A stretch of 64,000 nucleotides of DNA from Arenibacter aquaticus (lineage in GTDB: Bacteria; Bacteroidota; Bacteroidia; Flavobacteriales; Flavobacteriaceae). Positions 40,251-51,000 of the stretch are shown here, in pieces. Position numbers and translations under genes: made by a program. The stretch lies in the NCBI RefSeq assembly GCF_003957295.1, contig NZ_RQPJ01000001.1, positions 682,001-746,000 on the forward strand, read 5' to 3'. The stretch's first letter is position 1. Every line of letters begins with the position of its first letter. The notes below the pieces were generated by a model. It ran no database searches, had not been told where the DNA came from, and saw only the letters and a program-made list of their open reading frames with translations.

Positions 40251-43200
40251 ATGCAAACCAAAACCGCATCAAAAATTGCATTGGCCATATTGTCCATTGG
40301 CCTATATGCTGTATCCTGTGACCAAAAACCAAAGAAACCACAAGAACCCTTATTGGTCATAAAGGAAGATTCCACTACCGCAGCAAACCGATTTAAGGAG
40401 ATTAGGGAAAATGTGCCAGCACAAGTTGCAGAAGGCCTAAGCCTGTCCTTATGGGCCTCTGACTCATTGGCCCCTGACCCTGTTGCCATGTCCGTAGACG
40501 ATCATGGAAACATATATCTGACCAGAACAAACCGTCAAAAGAACTCCGAATTTGATATCAGGGGATTTAGGCATTGGATGACACCTTCCATTGCATTGCA
40601 ATCCGTTGAAGATAGAAAGAACTTTTTACACACCACCTTTGCCACCGAAAAAAGTGAGGAAAACCAGTGGTTAAAAGATTTGAACAACGACAGCATTCAC
40701 GATTGGAGGGACCTTACCGTTCAAAAAGAGGAAATATGGAAACTACAGGATAAAAATGGCAATGGCTACGCCGATGTTGCCACTAGAATACTGAACGATT
40801 TTAATGAGGAAGTATCCGATGTAGCCGGAGCCCTGCTGGTAAGGCAAAACGATATGTTTGTGGGTATTGCCCCTGATATGTGGAGGATAACCGACGAGGA
40901 CGGGGATGGTATTATGACCAACAAGACCTCTATCTCCCATGGCTATGGGGTACATATTGGGTTTGGTGGCCATGGCATGTCTGGCGCCATTGAAGGTCCC
41001 GATGGAAAAATATACTGGGGTATTGGCGATATTGGAGCCAATATTACTACTGCGGACGGCACCCATCATAAATATCCAAACCAAGGGGTCATAGTAAGGG
41101 CCAATCCCGATGGCAGCGATTTTGAGATCTTTGCCGCCGGTGTGCGCAACACCCACGAATTTGTCTTTGACAAATACGGAAACCTAATCACGGCCGATAA
41201 CGACGGTGACCACCGTGGGGAAAGTGAACGATTGGTATATATTGTAGAAGGTTCCGATGCCGGATGGCGCTCCAATTGGCAATATGGCAAGTATACCGAT
41301 CCAAAAAACAATGGCTATAATGTATGGATGGACGAAAAGCTTTTTGTACCACGTTGGGAAAACCAAGCCGCCTATATTATTCCTCCTTTAATGAACTTCC
41401 ACAATGGCCCTACCGGTATGGCCTACAACCCAGGTACCGCCTTGGGAAAAGAATGGAGGGATAAATTTTTCTTGGTAGAGTTTGTAGGAAACCCCAGTAG
41501 ATCGCACATATGGAGTTTTGACCTTAAACCTAAGGGAGCCTCCTTTGAGTTGAATAAAGAACAGGATATCCTCAGCGGCATTCTCCCTACCGGAATCCGT
41601 TTTGCTCCGGATGGCGCCCTATACATAGCCGACTGGATAAACGGCTGGGATACCAAAAACTTTGGGCGCGTTTGGAAATTGGATGTTACCGAGAGTAAAA
41701 ACAACCTAAAATCCGAAAGAGCGGAAACAGAGCGATTAATGACGTTGGATTATTCCGATCAAAACACCAATGAGCTGTTACAACTATTGGCCTATCCCGA
41801 TATGCGTATTCGCCAAAAAGCCCAGTTTGAATTGGCAAATAGGAACAACAAAGGCTATAAGACCCTAAGCAAGGCCATTGAGCCCGGTGGGAATCAATTG
41901 GCCAGAATTCACGGCATATGGGGCATTGGCCAATTGGCAAGAAAAAAATTGGACAGGGCAGAAACCTTAATGCCACTCCTAGAGGATAGTGATCCCGAAA
42001 TTGTAGCACAGGCCACTAAAATCCTTGGCGATGTAAAGTATACCAAGGCAGGGCCCAAACTAATTGCCCTGCTAGCCCATGAACATGCCCGCGTGCGTTT
42101 CTTTGCCGCCCAAGCCCTAGGCAGGATAAAGGACAGCAATGCAGTTCTGCCCTTGATAAAAATGTTGGAAGACAATAATGATGAGGATATTTATCTAAGG
42201 CATGCCGCAGTCTTGGCCTTATCCCGAATAGGGGAAACCGAACCCATTATTGCCTTGGCAGACAGTGAAAATAGAAGCTTACGAATTGCCGCAGTACTGG
42301 TCTTAAGACGACTTCAGAATGAACATATCGTCAAGTTTTTATCAGATAGTGACGAGTATATTGTAACCGAGGCCGCAAGGGCCATAAATGACGACTGGTC
42401 TATTGAAAGTGCATTGCCCGCCCTAGCCTCCTTGCTGCAGCAGGAAAAATTTACCTCAGAGCCTTTATTGCGTAGAAGTATCAATGCTGCCCTTAGGGTA
42501 GGTGGTGAGAAAGAACTGGATCTATTGATCAATTTCGCCCAAAGAACTACTGTTCCCAATGCCCTCAGAGGCGAAGCCCTGGCTACCATTGGCACATGGG
42601 CCGCCCCCTCTGTTTTGGACAGGGTAGACGGTCGTTTTAGAGGGGAAGTACACAGGGACACCAATGTGGTGAGAAACAAGATTGAAAAATATATCCCCAA
42701 CTTTTTAAAGGATAGGGATCCGGATATTTTAGAGGCCGCAGCCCTTACCCTGACCTCCCTAAAAATGGATGGTTACAATTCCCAACTGGCCAATATTATG
42801 AAACGCCATGCCTCCCCTAAGGTGCGTTCTGCAATGCTAAAAGCACTGGGAGAATTACAATACGACCATATTGAAGAGGCTATGAAAATAGGAATGCAGG
42901 ACAAGGACAGAAATGTCCGTACCGTAGCTGTGGGATTGGTGACCCAGGTAGATATCCCAAAAGAAAGTTTACCTAGTACTGTAGAACCTATTTTTAAAAG
43001 CGGATCCATTAATGAGCAACAAAAAATGCTGAGCGTACTGGGCGAAATGCCCCTAGAAAAGAGTCAGGACGTTTTAAGCTCCTTAATAAACCAAGGAATT
43101 AACAACAAGCTTTCCAATGCAGTTATACTGGATCTAACGGAGGCCATAGAAGCTACAGGATCAGAGACGCTCATTGCCCAACTAGGGAAGCTAAAATCTA

Positions 43201-43658
43201 CCGGTGACGGCTTGGATGCCTATGCCGAAACCTTAGATGGTGGAAACAGAAGGGAGGGCTATAGATACTTTAATAACAACTCTACAGGACAGTGTGTTCG
43301 CTGCCACTCCGTTAACGGAGGTGGGGGCACCGTGGGACCCGCCTTGGACAATATTGGCAATATCTTGAGCCGGGAGCAATTATTGGAAGCCCTGATAAAC
43401 CCCAGTGCACGTTTGTCCCCGGGATACGGAATGGTAACCGTCACCTTAAAGGACGGACAGCAGGTGACAGGAATATTGGAAGAGGAGACCCAAGATGAAC
43501 TAATACTAAAAACCTCCGATGCCGAACCCATGGAGATTGCCTTGTCCCGTATTGGGAAAAGACAGAATATGGCCTCGGGAATGCCCCCTATGGGCAGCCT
43601 AATGTCCAAACGCGAAATACGTGATGTAATAGAATATTTGGCCAGCTTAAAGAAATAG
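40251..43658 (+). CDS. PVC-type haem-binding CxxCH lipoprotein with beta-propeller and HEAT repeats
   Basis: This is a 1135-residue exported lipoprotein (lipobox Cys23, YAVSC). A six-bladed beta-propeller, sorbosone-dehydrogenase-like region (about 60-480) contains GHGMSGAIEGPDGKIYWGIG and AGVRNTHEFVFDKYGNL. HEAT repeats follow (about 500-960, LIALLAHEHARVRFFAAQAL and relatives). A C-terminal c-type cytochrome (about 995-1135) has the haem motif CVRCH at 1015-1019 and a GMPPMG methionine ligand loop. The same layout is known in Planctomycetes and Bacteroidota dehydrogenase-like proteins, thought to oxidise sugars, but no substrate is established. The gene is monocistronic, followed by a terminator. 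Confidence 0.92.
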   Translation: MQTKTASKIALAILSIGLYAVSCDQKPKKPQEPLLVIKEDSTTAANRFKEIRENVPAQVAEGLSLSLWASDSLAPDPVAMSVDDHGNIYLTRTNRQKNSEFDIRGFRHWMTPSIALQSVEDRKNFLHTTFATEKSEENQWLKDLNNDSIHDWRDLTVQKEEIWKLQDKNGNGYADVATRILNDFNEEVSDVAGALLVRQNDMFVGIAPDMWRITDEDGDGIMTNKTSISHGYGVHIGFGGHGMSGAIEGPDGKIYWGIGDIGANITTADGTHHKYPNQGVIVRANPDGSDFEIFAAGVRNTHEFVFDKYGNLITADNDGDHRGESERLVYIVEGSDAGWRSNWQYGKYTDPKNNGYNVWMDEKLFVPRWENQAAYIIPPLMNFHNGPTGMAYNPGTALGKEWRDKFFLVEFVGNPSRSHIWSFDLKPKGASFELNKEQDILSGILPTGIRFAPDGALYIADWINGWDTKNFGRVWKLDVTESKNNLKSERAETERLMTLDYSDQNTNELLQLLAYPDMRIRQKAQFELANRNNKGYKTLSKAIEPGGNQLARIHGIWGIGQLARKKLDRAETLMPLLEDSDPEIVAQATKILGDVKYTKAGPKLIALLAHEHARVRFFAAQALGRIKDSNAVLPLIKMLEDNNDEDIYLRHAAVLALSRIGETEPIIALADSENRSLRIAAVLVLRRLQNEHIVKFLSDSDEYIVTEAARAINDDWSIESALPALASLLQQEKFTSEPLLRRSINAALRVGGEKELDLLINFAQRTTVPNALRGEALATIGTWAAPSVLDRVDGRFRGEVHRDTNVVRNKIEKYIPNFLKDRDPDILEAAALTLTSLKMDGYNSQLANIMKRHASPKVRSAMLKALGELQYDHIEEAMKIGMQDKDRNVRTVAVGLVTQVDIPKESLPSTVEPIFKSGSINEQQKMLSVLGEMPLEKSQDVLSSLINQGINNKLSNAVILDLTEAIEATGSETLIAQLGKLKSTGDGLDAYAETLDGGNRREGYRYFNNNSTGQCVRCHSVNGGGGTVGPALDNIGNILSREQLLEALINPSARLSPGYGMVTVTLKDGQQVTGILEEETQDELILKTSDAEPMEIALSRIGKRQNMASGMPPMGSLMSKREIRDVIEYLASLKK

Positions 43659-43677
43659 GCAATATGCCCTTAACAAC

Positions 43678-43715
43678 AAAATGGCCCCACTTCACAGGAA
43701 ATGGGGCCATTTTTA
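43678..43715. terminator. Bidirectional terminator between haem lipoprotein and prenyl synthase
   Basis: AAAATGGCCCCA (43678-43689) is perfectly complementary to TGGGGCCATTTT (43702-43713), with a 12-nt loop and T-rich flank. It lies between two convergent genes and can serve both. Confidence 0.85.
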
Positions 43716-43731
43716 TTAGTGCTAGGACCAA

Positions 43732-44706
43732 TTATACATCCCTTTTCATTAAAGATGTCCCAAATTGCCTTAACACCTCCTTTTTACTTGGTTCTAGATT
43801 AAGCTTATCCAGAAAATTAAATGCCTTTTCCGTATAGTCCTCTATTGCTTTTAGCGATTGGGTCACCGCCCCGGTATCATGAAACAAATCCTTTACCGTT
43901 TTTATCTTATCGCTTGGGTCAGTGGGCTTAAGTGAAAACAAATGCTCCAGTTCCTGTGCTTGGATGGGCGACCCCATTTCCAAAGCTTTAAGATATAGAT
44001 AGGTCTTTTTGTTTTCTATTATATCCCCTCCTAACTGTTTTCCAAAACGCTTTGGATCCCCAAAAGCATCCAAATAATCGTCTTGTAACTGAAAGGCTAT
44101 CCCCAGATGCTTGCCAAACTCATAGATCAGCTCCTGTACTTCCACACTTTCTTCCGCTATAATGGCCCCCATTTTCATGGCAGCAGCTACCAAAACCGCC
44201 GTTTTATATTTAATCATAAGCAGGTATTCCGGTATGGTAACATCATCCCTGTCCTCAAAATCCACATCGTATTGCTGCCCTTCGCATACCTGCAGAGCAG
44301 TCTGACTAAACAACTGCAACAACTGCTTAAATATGACAGGGGGATAAGACTCAAAAAGTTGATAACTGTATATAAGCATGGCATCCCCGGACAAAATACC
44401 GGTATTAAGGTTCCATTTTTTATGCAAAGTCTCCTTGCCCCTTCTCAAGGGTGCCTCATCCATTATATCATCATGTACCAAAGAAAAATTATGGAAAACC
44501 TCTATCGCTAAAGCAGCATCCAAAGCCTTTTTATGATCGGCCCCAAAAATATCGGCGGTCATTAAGGTCAAGACAGGTCTTAAACGCTTCCCCCCCAAGT
44601 TTAGGATATAGGAAATGGGCTTATATAGATTTGCAGGCTCCTTCACCGGGGTCTTAGCCTCTAAATGGGCCATAAAATCGGCCCTGTATTGTTCAATGCT
44701 ACGCAT
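43732..44706 (-). CDS. Polyprenyl (isoprenyl) diphosphate synthase
   Basis: This 324-residue all-helical prenyltransferase has LGGKRLRP at 37-44, the first aspartate-rich motif DDIMD at 79-83 followed by RRG at 88-90, and the second motif QLQDDYLD with FGKQLGGD. It condenses isopentenyl diphosphate with allylic diphosphates. The product length (GPP, FPP, GGPP or longer) depends on residues before the first motif, here VFHNFSLVH, and cannot be settled by eye. It may feed carotenoids or quinones. A -7 element (TATTTTTG) lies 17 bp upstream. Confidence 0.94.
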   Translation of the reverse strand: MRSIEQYRADFMAHLEAKTPVKEPANLYKPISYILNLGGKRLRPVLTLMTADIFGADHKKALDAALAIEVFHNFSLVHDDIMDEAPLRRGKETLHKKWNLNTGILSGDAMLIYSYQLFESYPPVIFKQLLQLFSQTALQVCEGQQYDVDFEDRDDVTIPEYLLMIKYKTAVLVAAAMKMGAIIAEESVEVQELIYEFGKHLGIAFQLQDDYLDAFGDPKRFGKQLGGDIIENKKTYLYLKALEMGSPIQAQELEHLFSLKPTDPSDKIKTVKDLFHDTGAVTQSLKAIEDYTEKAFNFLDKLNLEPSKKEVLRQFGTSLMKRDV

Positions 44707-44722
44707 AATGGCAATTTTCTTT

Positions 44723-44730
44723 CAAAAATA
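44723..44730 (-). promoter_or_regulatory. -7 element upstream of the prenyl synthase gene
   Basis: TATTTTTG on the minus strand matches TAnnTTTG exactly, 16 bp before the ATG. No -33 box was recognised. Confidence 0.5.
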
Positions 44731-44827
44731 CATTAAAACCACCCACTTGACATAATCAAATAAAGTGAATGTAAAAAAGGTAGTTGTAATTCAATTTGTT
44801 AAGAAATGGAAAAACCTAAGAAACTTT

Positions 44828-44859
44828 TTTGGTTTCTAAAGTTTCCACGCCTATCTTTG
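44828..44859 (+). promoter_or_regulatory. Promoter of the TetR-RND operon
   Basis: TTTG (44828-44831), a 20-bp spacer and TATCTTTG (44852-44859) form a complete Bacteroidota promoter. The ATG at 44868 follows after 8 bases, so the leader is only a few bases long. This rules out the longer upstream frame. Confidence 0.65.
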
Positions 44860-44867
44860 CCCCCTCT

Positions 44868-45473
44868 ATGAAGGAAAAAATTTTAGATAAGGCAGCTGAT
44901 ATGTTTTTAAACTACGGTTTTAAAAGCGTAACCATGGATGATTTAGCCAATGAAATGGGAATTTCCAAGAAAACGATTTACACTCATTTTGAAAATAAGA
45001 CCAAGTTGGTCCAAGAATCTACTCTTAGCATATTCAACAAAATCAACGCAGGAATAAACATCATATGTGCAAATGGCAAAAATCCTATTGAAGAGTTGTA
45101 CGATATTAAAAAATTCGTCATTTCACATCTAAAGGATGAGAAGTCGTCCCCCCAATACCAATTGCAAAAATACTACCCCAAGATCTTTCACAACCTTAAG
45201 GAAAAACACTACGAACTTATGAAAGAATGTACTGTAAACAATATAAAAAGGGGATTGGAACTCGACATTTACAGAAAAAACTTAAACGTGGAATTTATAT
45301 CCCGTATTTATATTTCTGGGGTAGCCAGTATTAAGGACAATCGCTTATTTCCCGAAGGAACTTTCCCCGTAAAAGACTTACAGGATTATTTTCTAGAATA
45401 TCATTTGCGTGGAATTGTAACACCAAAAGGAAGAAAGATACTAAATAATATAATTAATTCAACCCAAGAGTAA
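44868..45473 (+). CDS. TetR/AcrR-family transcriptional regulator
   Basis: This is a 201-residue protein. The N-terminal HTH (about 1-47) reads MKEKILDKAADMFLNYGF, then VTMDDLANEMGISKKTIYTHF, which is the classical TetR recognition turn. The remaining helices form the ligand and dimer domain. It starts at 44868; the frame extends 13 codons further up, but that part overlaps the -7 box. It is the first gene of a four-gene efflux operon and most likely represses it until a toxic ligand binds. The operator was not identified. Confidence 0.94.
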   Translation: MKEKILDKAADMFLNYGFKSVTMDDLANEMGISKKTIYTHFENKTKLVQESTLSIFNKINAGINIICANGKNPIEELYDIKKFVISHLKDEKSSPQYQLQKYYPKIFHNLKEKHYELMKECTVNNIKRGLELDIYRKNLNVEFISRIYISGVASIKDNRLFPEGTFPVKDLQDYFLEYHLRGIVTPKGRKILNNIINSTQE

Positions 45474-45511
45474 AAACTAAAGAAATCGACATCAACACAT
45501 AACTTCAACTT

Positions 45512-46852
45512 ATGAAAAACTATCTCTTAGCTCTAATGTGGCTACTCACAACTACCTGGACCTTTGCACAGGAGGAAACCTATAATTTTACTTTGGAGGA
45601 AGCAATAGACTTTGCCTTGGAAAACAATTACGGGGCCATTAATGCAGACCGCGACCTATTGGATGCCAGAAAACAAAAATGGGAAACAATAGCCACCGGA
45701 CTTCCCCAAATAGACGGAGCCGTAAGTTATCAAAACCAGTTAAAACAACCTGTTTCCCTTTTGCCCGCCGAGTTGGCCGGTGGGGAAGCCGGAACCTTCA
45801 TCCCAGTGGTTTTTGGCCAACCCCAGACCATGAATGCCACGGCAACCTTAAAGCAACAAATATTTGACGGATCATACATAGTGGGAATTCAAGCCGCCAA
45901 AACCTTTATTGCCTACAGCAACAACAATAAGGAAAAGACCCAATTGGAAGTACGCAAATCGGTCGTTGAAGCCTATGGCAATGTATTGCTATCCCAGGAG
46001 AGCGTCGCCATCTTGGAAAAAAATAAGGCCAATCTGGAAAAAAATCTGTTTGAAACCCAAAAGCTATACGAAAACGGACTTGGGGACGAGGAAAGTGTGG
46101 AACAACTTCAGATTACCCTGTCCTCTGTAGACAACCAGTTAAAAAACTCATTGCGTCTACAGACCATTACGCTCCAAATGTTAAATCTTATTATGGGCTT
46201 GGACATTGATGCCCCTACAAAACTAAAGGAGAATCTTAGCGACTTGGCACAGGAACAAATAAGGTTGGACCTGTTGGAAGAAGACCTCATATTGGACAAG
46301 AATATAGACTTTAAGATTGTAACCAACCTGAACCAACAACGTGAACTGGAGCTTAAGCTACAGAAAAGTATGGCCCTTCCTACTTTAAACGCCTTTGTAA
46401 ACTACGGCAGCACTTCCTATAGCGATAAATTTAATTTTTTGGGAGGCGAGCCAGACTGGTTTGATTCTTCTGTATTGGGGCTGGACCTACATATCCCTAT
46501 ATTTAGCTCCTTTGGCAGGAGTGCCAAGACCGCAAGGGCAAAAATTGCCTTGGAAAAGGCCAGAACCCAATTATCCGAAACGGAACAAAACATAAGATTA
46601 CAACACAAAACCGCCAAGAGCAATTATCTATTTTCTATTGAGGAATACCAAACCGCCAGTGAAAACCTGGCCTTGGCAGAACGTATAGAGCACAAAAATC
46701 AAATTAAATACACAGAAGGTCTTGCCAGCAGTTTTGAATTGAGGCAGGCCCAGACCCAGCTTTATACCGCACAGCAGGAATACCTTCAATCCATGATAGA
46801 GGTCATCAATAAAAAAACAGAATTGGAAACCGTACTTAACAACAAAAACTAA
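45512..46852 (+). CDS. TolC-family outer-membrane efflux channel
   Basis: This 446-residue protein has a signal peptide (about 1-19, TTWTFAQ). The TolC helical barrel follows, with two OEP repeats recognised by FTLEEAIDFALENN near residue 25 and ATGLPQIDGAVSYQ. The coiled-coil parts include SVAILEKNKANLEKNLFETQ and AEYLQS-like segments near the end. It forms the outer-membrane exit duct of the tripartite pump. It lies 38 bp after tetR and 21 bp before the adaptor gene. Confidence 0.95.
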   Translation: MKNYLLALMWLLTTTWTFAQEETYNFTLEEAIDFALENNYGAINADRDLLDARKQKWETIATGLPQIDGAVSYQNQLKQPVSLLPAELAGGEAGTFIPVVFGQPQTMNATATLKQQIFDGSYIVGIQAAKTFIAYSNNNKEKTQLEVRKSVVEAYGNVLLSQESVAILEKNKANLEKNLFETQKLYENGLGDEESVEQLQITLSSVDNQLKNSLRLQTITLQMLNLIMGLDIDAPTKLKENLSDLAQEQIRLDLLEEDLILDKNIDFKIVTNLNQQRELELKLQKSMALPTLNAFVNYGSTSYSDKFNFLGGEPDWFDSSVLGLDLHIPIFSSFGRSAKTARAKIALEKARTQLSETEQNIRLQHKTAKSNYLFSIEEYQTASENLALAERIEHKNQIKYTEGLASSFELRQAQTQLYTAQQEYLQSMIEVINKKTELETVLNNKN

Positions 46853-46873
46853 CAAAACATCAACCTATACATC

Positions 46874-48043
46874 ATGAAAAAAATATTTCACATAGTAGCA
46901 CTGGGAACCCTAATCGTGTCTTGTGGGGGAAATAATCAGCAATCAACAGATAATCTTATCCCAAGTGGCGACCTCAAGGCCCTCCGAGCCAAAAAAAGCG
47001 AACTCTCCCAAAAACAAAGGGTATTGGAATCGGAAATTAAAAAATTGGATTCTGCCATTGGCTCATTGTCCGGACAGGAAAACCTTCCTTTGGTCACCAC
47101 CATTGTAGCCAATCCCCAGAAATTTGACCATTATCTGGACCTACAGGGCGACGTACAGACTAAGCAAAATGTATTGATCTATCCAGAAATGCAAGGGGTA
47201 CTTAAAAAAGTCTATGTCAAGGACGGTCAAAAAGTAAACAAGGGGCAGCTATTGGCCACTATAGATGACGGTGGATTAAGCAGTCAGGTAGCGCAATTAA
47301 AAACACAGGCCCAATTGGCCAAAACCACCTTTGAACGCCAAAAAAGACTTTGGGAACAAAAAATTGGCTCCGAAATCCAGTATTTACAGGCAAAGACCAA
47401 TTACGAAGCCATAGAGAGCAATGTTAAACAGATGCAGAGCCAGTTGGGGAAGTCTAGCATCCGCGCCCCCTTTTCCGGAATTATAGATGATGTTATTAAA
47501 GACCAAGGAACAGTAGTTTCCCCAGGACCGGGATCCGAAATTTTCAGAATAGTGAACCTCTCCGATATGTATATAGACGTAGAAGTACCGGAAACCTATT
47601 TGGGCAGTATTAAAAACGGCAAGGAGGCCAAGGTATATTTCCCCGTACTGGGAGACAGTGTAAAGACCACTATTAGGCAAACCGGAAATTTTATCAACCC
47701 CGGCAATAGATCTTTCACCGTAGAGATCCCTGTTCCCAATAAAAACGGCAACATTAAACCAAATTTAAGTGCCAGGGTTCAGCTAAACGACTATACCAGT
47801 GAAAATGCCATTCTAGTCCCACAGAGTATTGTATCTGAAAATGCCGAAGGGGAACAATATGTCTATAAGGCCGAAGAGCTAAATGACAATAATGAAGCGG
47901 TGGCTAAAAAGATTATCATATCTACAGGCAAGACACAAGATGGATTTGTAGAGATTGTATCGGGAATAGAAGATGGCAATCATATTATTAAAGAAGGAGC
48001 CAGAAGCGTAAAAGATGGCCAAAAGGTGAAAATTCTAAACTAA
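46874..48043 (+). CDS. RND efflux periplasmic adaptor (membrane fusion) lipoprotein
   Basis: This is a 389-residue protein with lipobox Cys17 (LIVSC). A predicted coiled coil of about 40 residues comes before the core and is unusual for the family (ALRAKKSELSQKQRVLESEI). A lipoyl-like hairpin domain follows (QGVLKKVYVKDGQKVNKGQL), then a helical hairpin, a beta-barrel (SIRAPFSGIIDDVIKDQG) and a membrane-proximal domain. It links the inner-membrane pump to the TolC channel. Confidence 0.95.
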   Translation: MKKIFHIVALGTLIVSCGGNNQQSTDNLIPSGDLKALRAKKSELSQKQRVLESEIKKLDSAIGSLSGQENLPLVTTIVANPQKFDHYLDLQGDVQTKQNVLIYPEMQGVLKKVYVKDGQKVNKGQLLATIDDGGLSSQVAQLKTQAQLAKTTFERQKRLWEQKIGSEIQYLQAKTNYEAIESNVKQMQSQLGKSSIRAPFSGIIDDVIKDQGTVVSPGPGSEIFRIVNLSDMYIDVEVPETYLGSIKNGKEAKVYFPVLGDSVKTTIRQTGNFINPGNRSFTVEIPVPNKNGNIKPNLSARVQLNDYTSENAILVPQSIVSENAEGEQYVYKAEELNDNNEAVAKKIIISTGKTQDGFVEIVSGIEDGNHIIKEGARSVKDGQKVKILN

Positions 48044-48050
48044 TAGGTCC

Positions 48051-51000
48051 ATGAGCAAACTACAAAAAAACGCAGACAAAGAATTTAGTTTATCGTCTTG
48101 GGCCATAGACAACCCTTCGGTAATCTATGTAATGATAGGAATTTTTCTATGGATCGGATTTTCCGCCTATTTTGCCATGCCTAGGGAAGACTTTCCAGAG
48201 ATCATAGAAACCAAAATCTATATAAGTACCCCTTACCCGGGGAACACCGCTGAGGATATAGAACGGCTAATTACGGACCCCTTGGAGGACGAGCTTAAGA
48301 ACATCAGCAACGTTGTAGAAATCATTTCTACCTCCCAAGAGGATTACTCCATCATTACGGTAGAATTTGATGAGGAGATAAGTGTTGAGTCGGCCAAGCA
48401 AAAGGTAAAGGATGAGGTAGATAGTGAAAAGGCCAGTGAGGATTGGCCTACCTTTAATGGGGCTAAAGTGGAACCCAATGTTTTTGACCTAAATTTTTCC
48501 GAGGAGGTCCCTATTATGAACGTAAACTTTACGGGCGACTATCCTGTGGAAAAACTAAAGGAATATGCAGAATATTTGCAGGACGAAATAGAAAACCTTC
48601 CTGAGGTTAAAAAAGCCGACATAAGGGGTGCCCAGGAAAAGGAGGTAGAAGTTGCAGTGGATGTCTACAAAATGATGGCCGCCAAGGTAAGCTTTGACGA
48701 TGTAATGCAGGCTATAGGCAATGGCAATATGACCATGTCCGCAGGGAACTTAAAAGTAGGCGGACAACGACGAACCATTAGAATATTGGGCGAAGTTGAA
48801 GATCCTGCACAACTAAACGACTTTGTTGTGAAATCGGACAACGGCGCCGTATACCTAAAAGATATTGCCCATATAAGTTTTGAAGAGAAGGACAAGACCA
48901 CTTATGCTCGGGAATTTGGGGAAAGCGTGGTGATGCTGGACGTAAAAAAACGGGCAGGCCAAAACTCCATTTCGGCTGCAGATAAGATCAGGGAATTGGT
49001 AAAGACCACCAAGGAAAATTATTTTCCTCCCGATCTGCACATATCCATAGCCAACGACTCCTCTGCCAGGACACTTAACCAGGTAGACGATCTAGTGAAC
49101 AATATAATTTTTGGAATTATTTTGGTTGTCAGCGTGCTGATGTTCTTTTTAGGTTTCCGCAATGCGCTATTTGTTGGTTTTGCCATACCCATGTCCATGT
49201 TTATGTCTTTTATGATCCTGTCTTGGCTGGGTTACACCCTAAATACCATGATCTTGTTCGGTATGATCATGGGGCTGGGAATGTTGGTAGATAATGGTAT
49301 TGTTGTAGTAGAAAACGTGTATCGTTTAATGGATGAGGGCATGCCGCGTATAGAAGCTGCTAAAAAAGGTATTGGGGAAATTGCATTTCCCATTATCATT
49401 TCAACAGCCACCACGGTTGCAGCCTTCGTTCCGCTAGGACTCTGGCCAGGTATATTTGGGCAGTTCATGATCTACTTCCCAATCACCTTGTCCGTTGTGC
49501 TGGGATCGTCCCTGTTCGTGGCCATCTTTATGAACTCCATGCTGGTATCCAACTTTATGGATACCGATGAAAAGGAACTGACCGTTAAGCAGCTGGTCCG
49601 TATAAGTGTAATTATGGGCGGACTGGGCTTACTGATCCTTTTCCTGGGTGGTGCAATAAGAGGATTGGGTACGGTAATGATCGTAACAGCGGCCATGTTT
49701 TGGATCTATAAATACGCTCTAAAAAAATGGGCCATCCGCTTTCAAAAGAACACCATGACCCGCTTTGAAAACTGGTACGAAAAAAGACTGGTACACGCCC
49801 TGAAAGGCAAAAACGTTTACTGGTATTTTGGGATTACCGCTATGCTACTGGTTGTTGTATTTATGCTCTTTGGGATGTCTGTGGGTAGCGGAAGGACCAA
49901 AATAGAATTCTTCCCGGACAATAAACCCAATGAAATATATGTCTATATAGAATATCCGGAGGGAACGGCCATAGAAAAAACAAATGCCATCACCTTGGAT
50001 ATTGAGAAAAGGGTCTATGCCATCATCAATGATGAGGAATATATGGACAATGGCGAAAACTTTATGATGACCTCTGCCGTTTCCCAAGTAGGGGAAGGCG
50101 CCGGCAACCCGTTGACAGATGGAGGCTCCTCGGCAGAAATGCCACATAGGGGCAAGGTTACCGTTAACTTTAGTGAATACAAGTACAGGAAAGGAAAGAA
50201 CACCGAAGACATCCGAGCCAAGGTCCAAGCCGGTTTAAGTGGTATTTATCCAGGGGTGGCCATCTCTGTAGAAAAAGATGCCAATGGCCCGCCAGCGGGT
50301 TACCCCATTAATATAGAATTGGAAGGGAAGGACTACGACCAACTTATTAATACGGCCGAGGACATTAGAAACTTTATCAATACCAAAAATATAGCTGGTA
50401 TTGAAGAACTAAAGATTGATGTTAACAAGAGTAAGCCTTCCATGCAAGTGGTAGTAGACCGTAAAAAAGCCGGGGAACTGGGAGTGGCGGTAGGCCAGGT
50501 AGGAAACCAGCTTAGAAGGGCGTTATTTGGGGAAAAAGCCGGGATATATAAGGAAGATGGAGAAGATTACGATATTAATGTACGCTTTAGTGAGGATTTA
50601 AGGTACAATAAAAGTGCTCTTTTTAATCAGAATATCATCTTTAGGGATCAGTCTAGCGGTCAAATAAAGGAAATCCCTGTCTCTGCCGTAGCTACAGAAC
50701 GTAATACCTCTGGATTTAGTGCCATAAAGCACCGGGACAACAAACGAGTGGTAACAGTTTACTCTGGTCTGCAACCAGGGTTTACCGACGCCGCCGCCAT
50801 CGTTGCCGAAATACAGAATGAGATGGAAGAATTTAAAAACCTTCCCCCAGATATAAAAATAGACTACACGGGGCAAATAGAGGAGCAAAACAAACAGATG
50901 CTCTTCCTAGTAGGGGCATTTTTTACCGGATTGGGACTTATTATGCTGATATTGATATTTCAATTTGGCGGAATATCCAAACCTCTGATTATAATGATCG

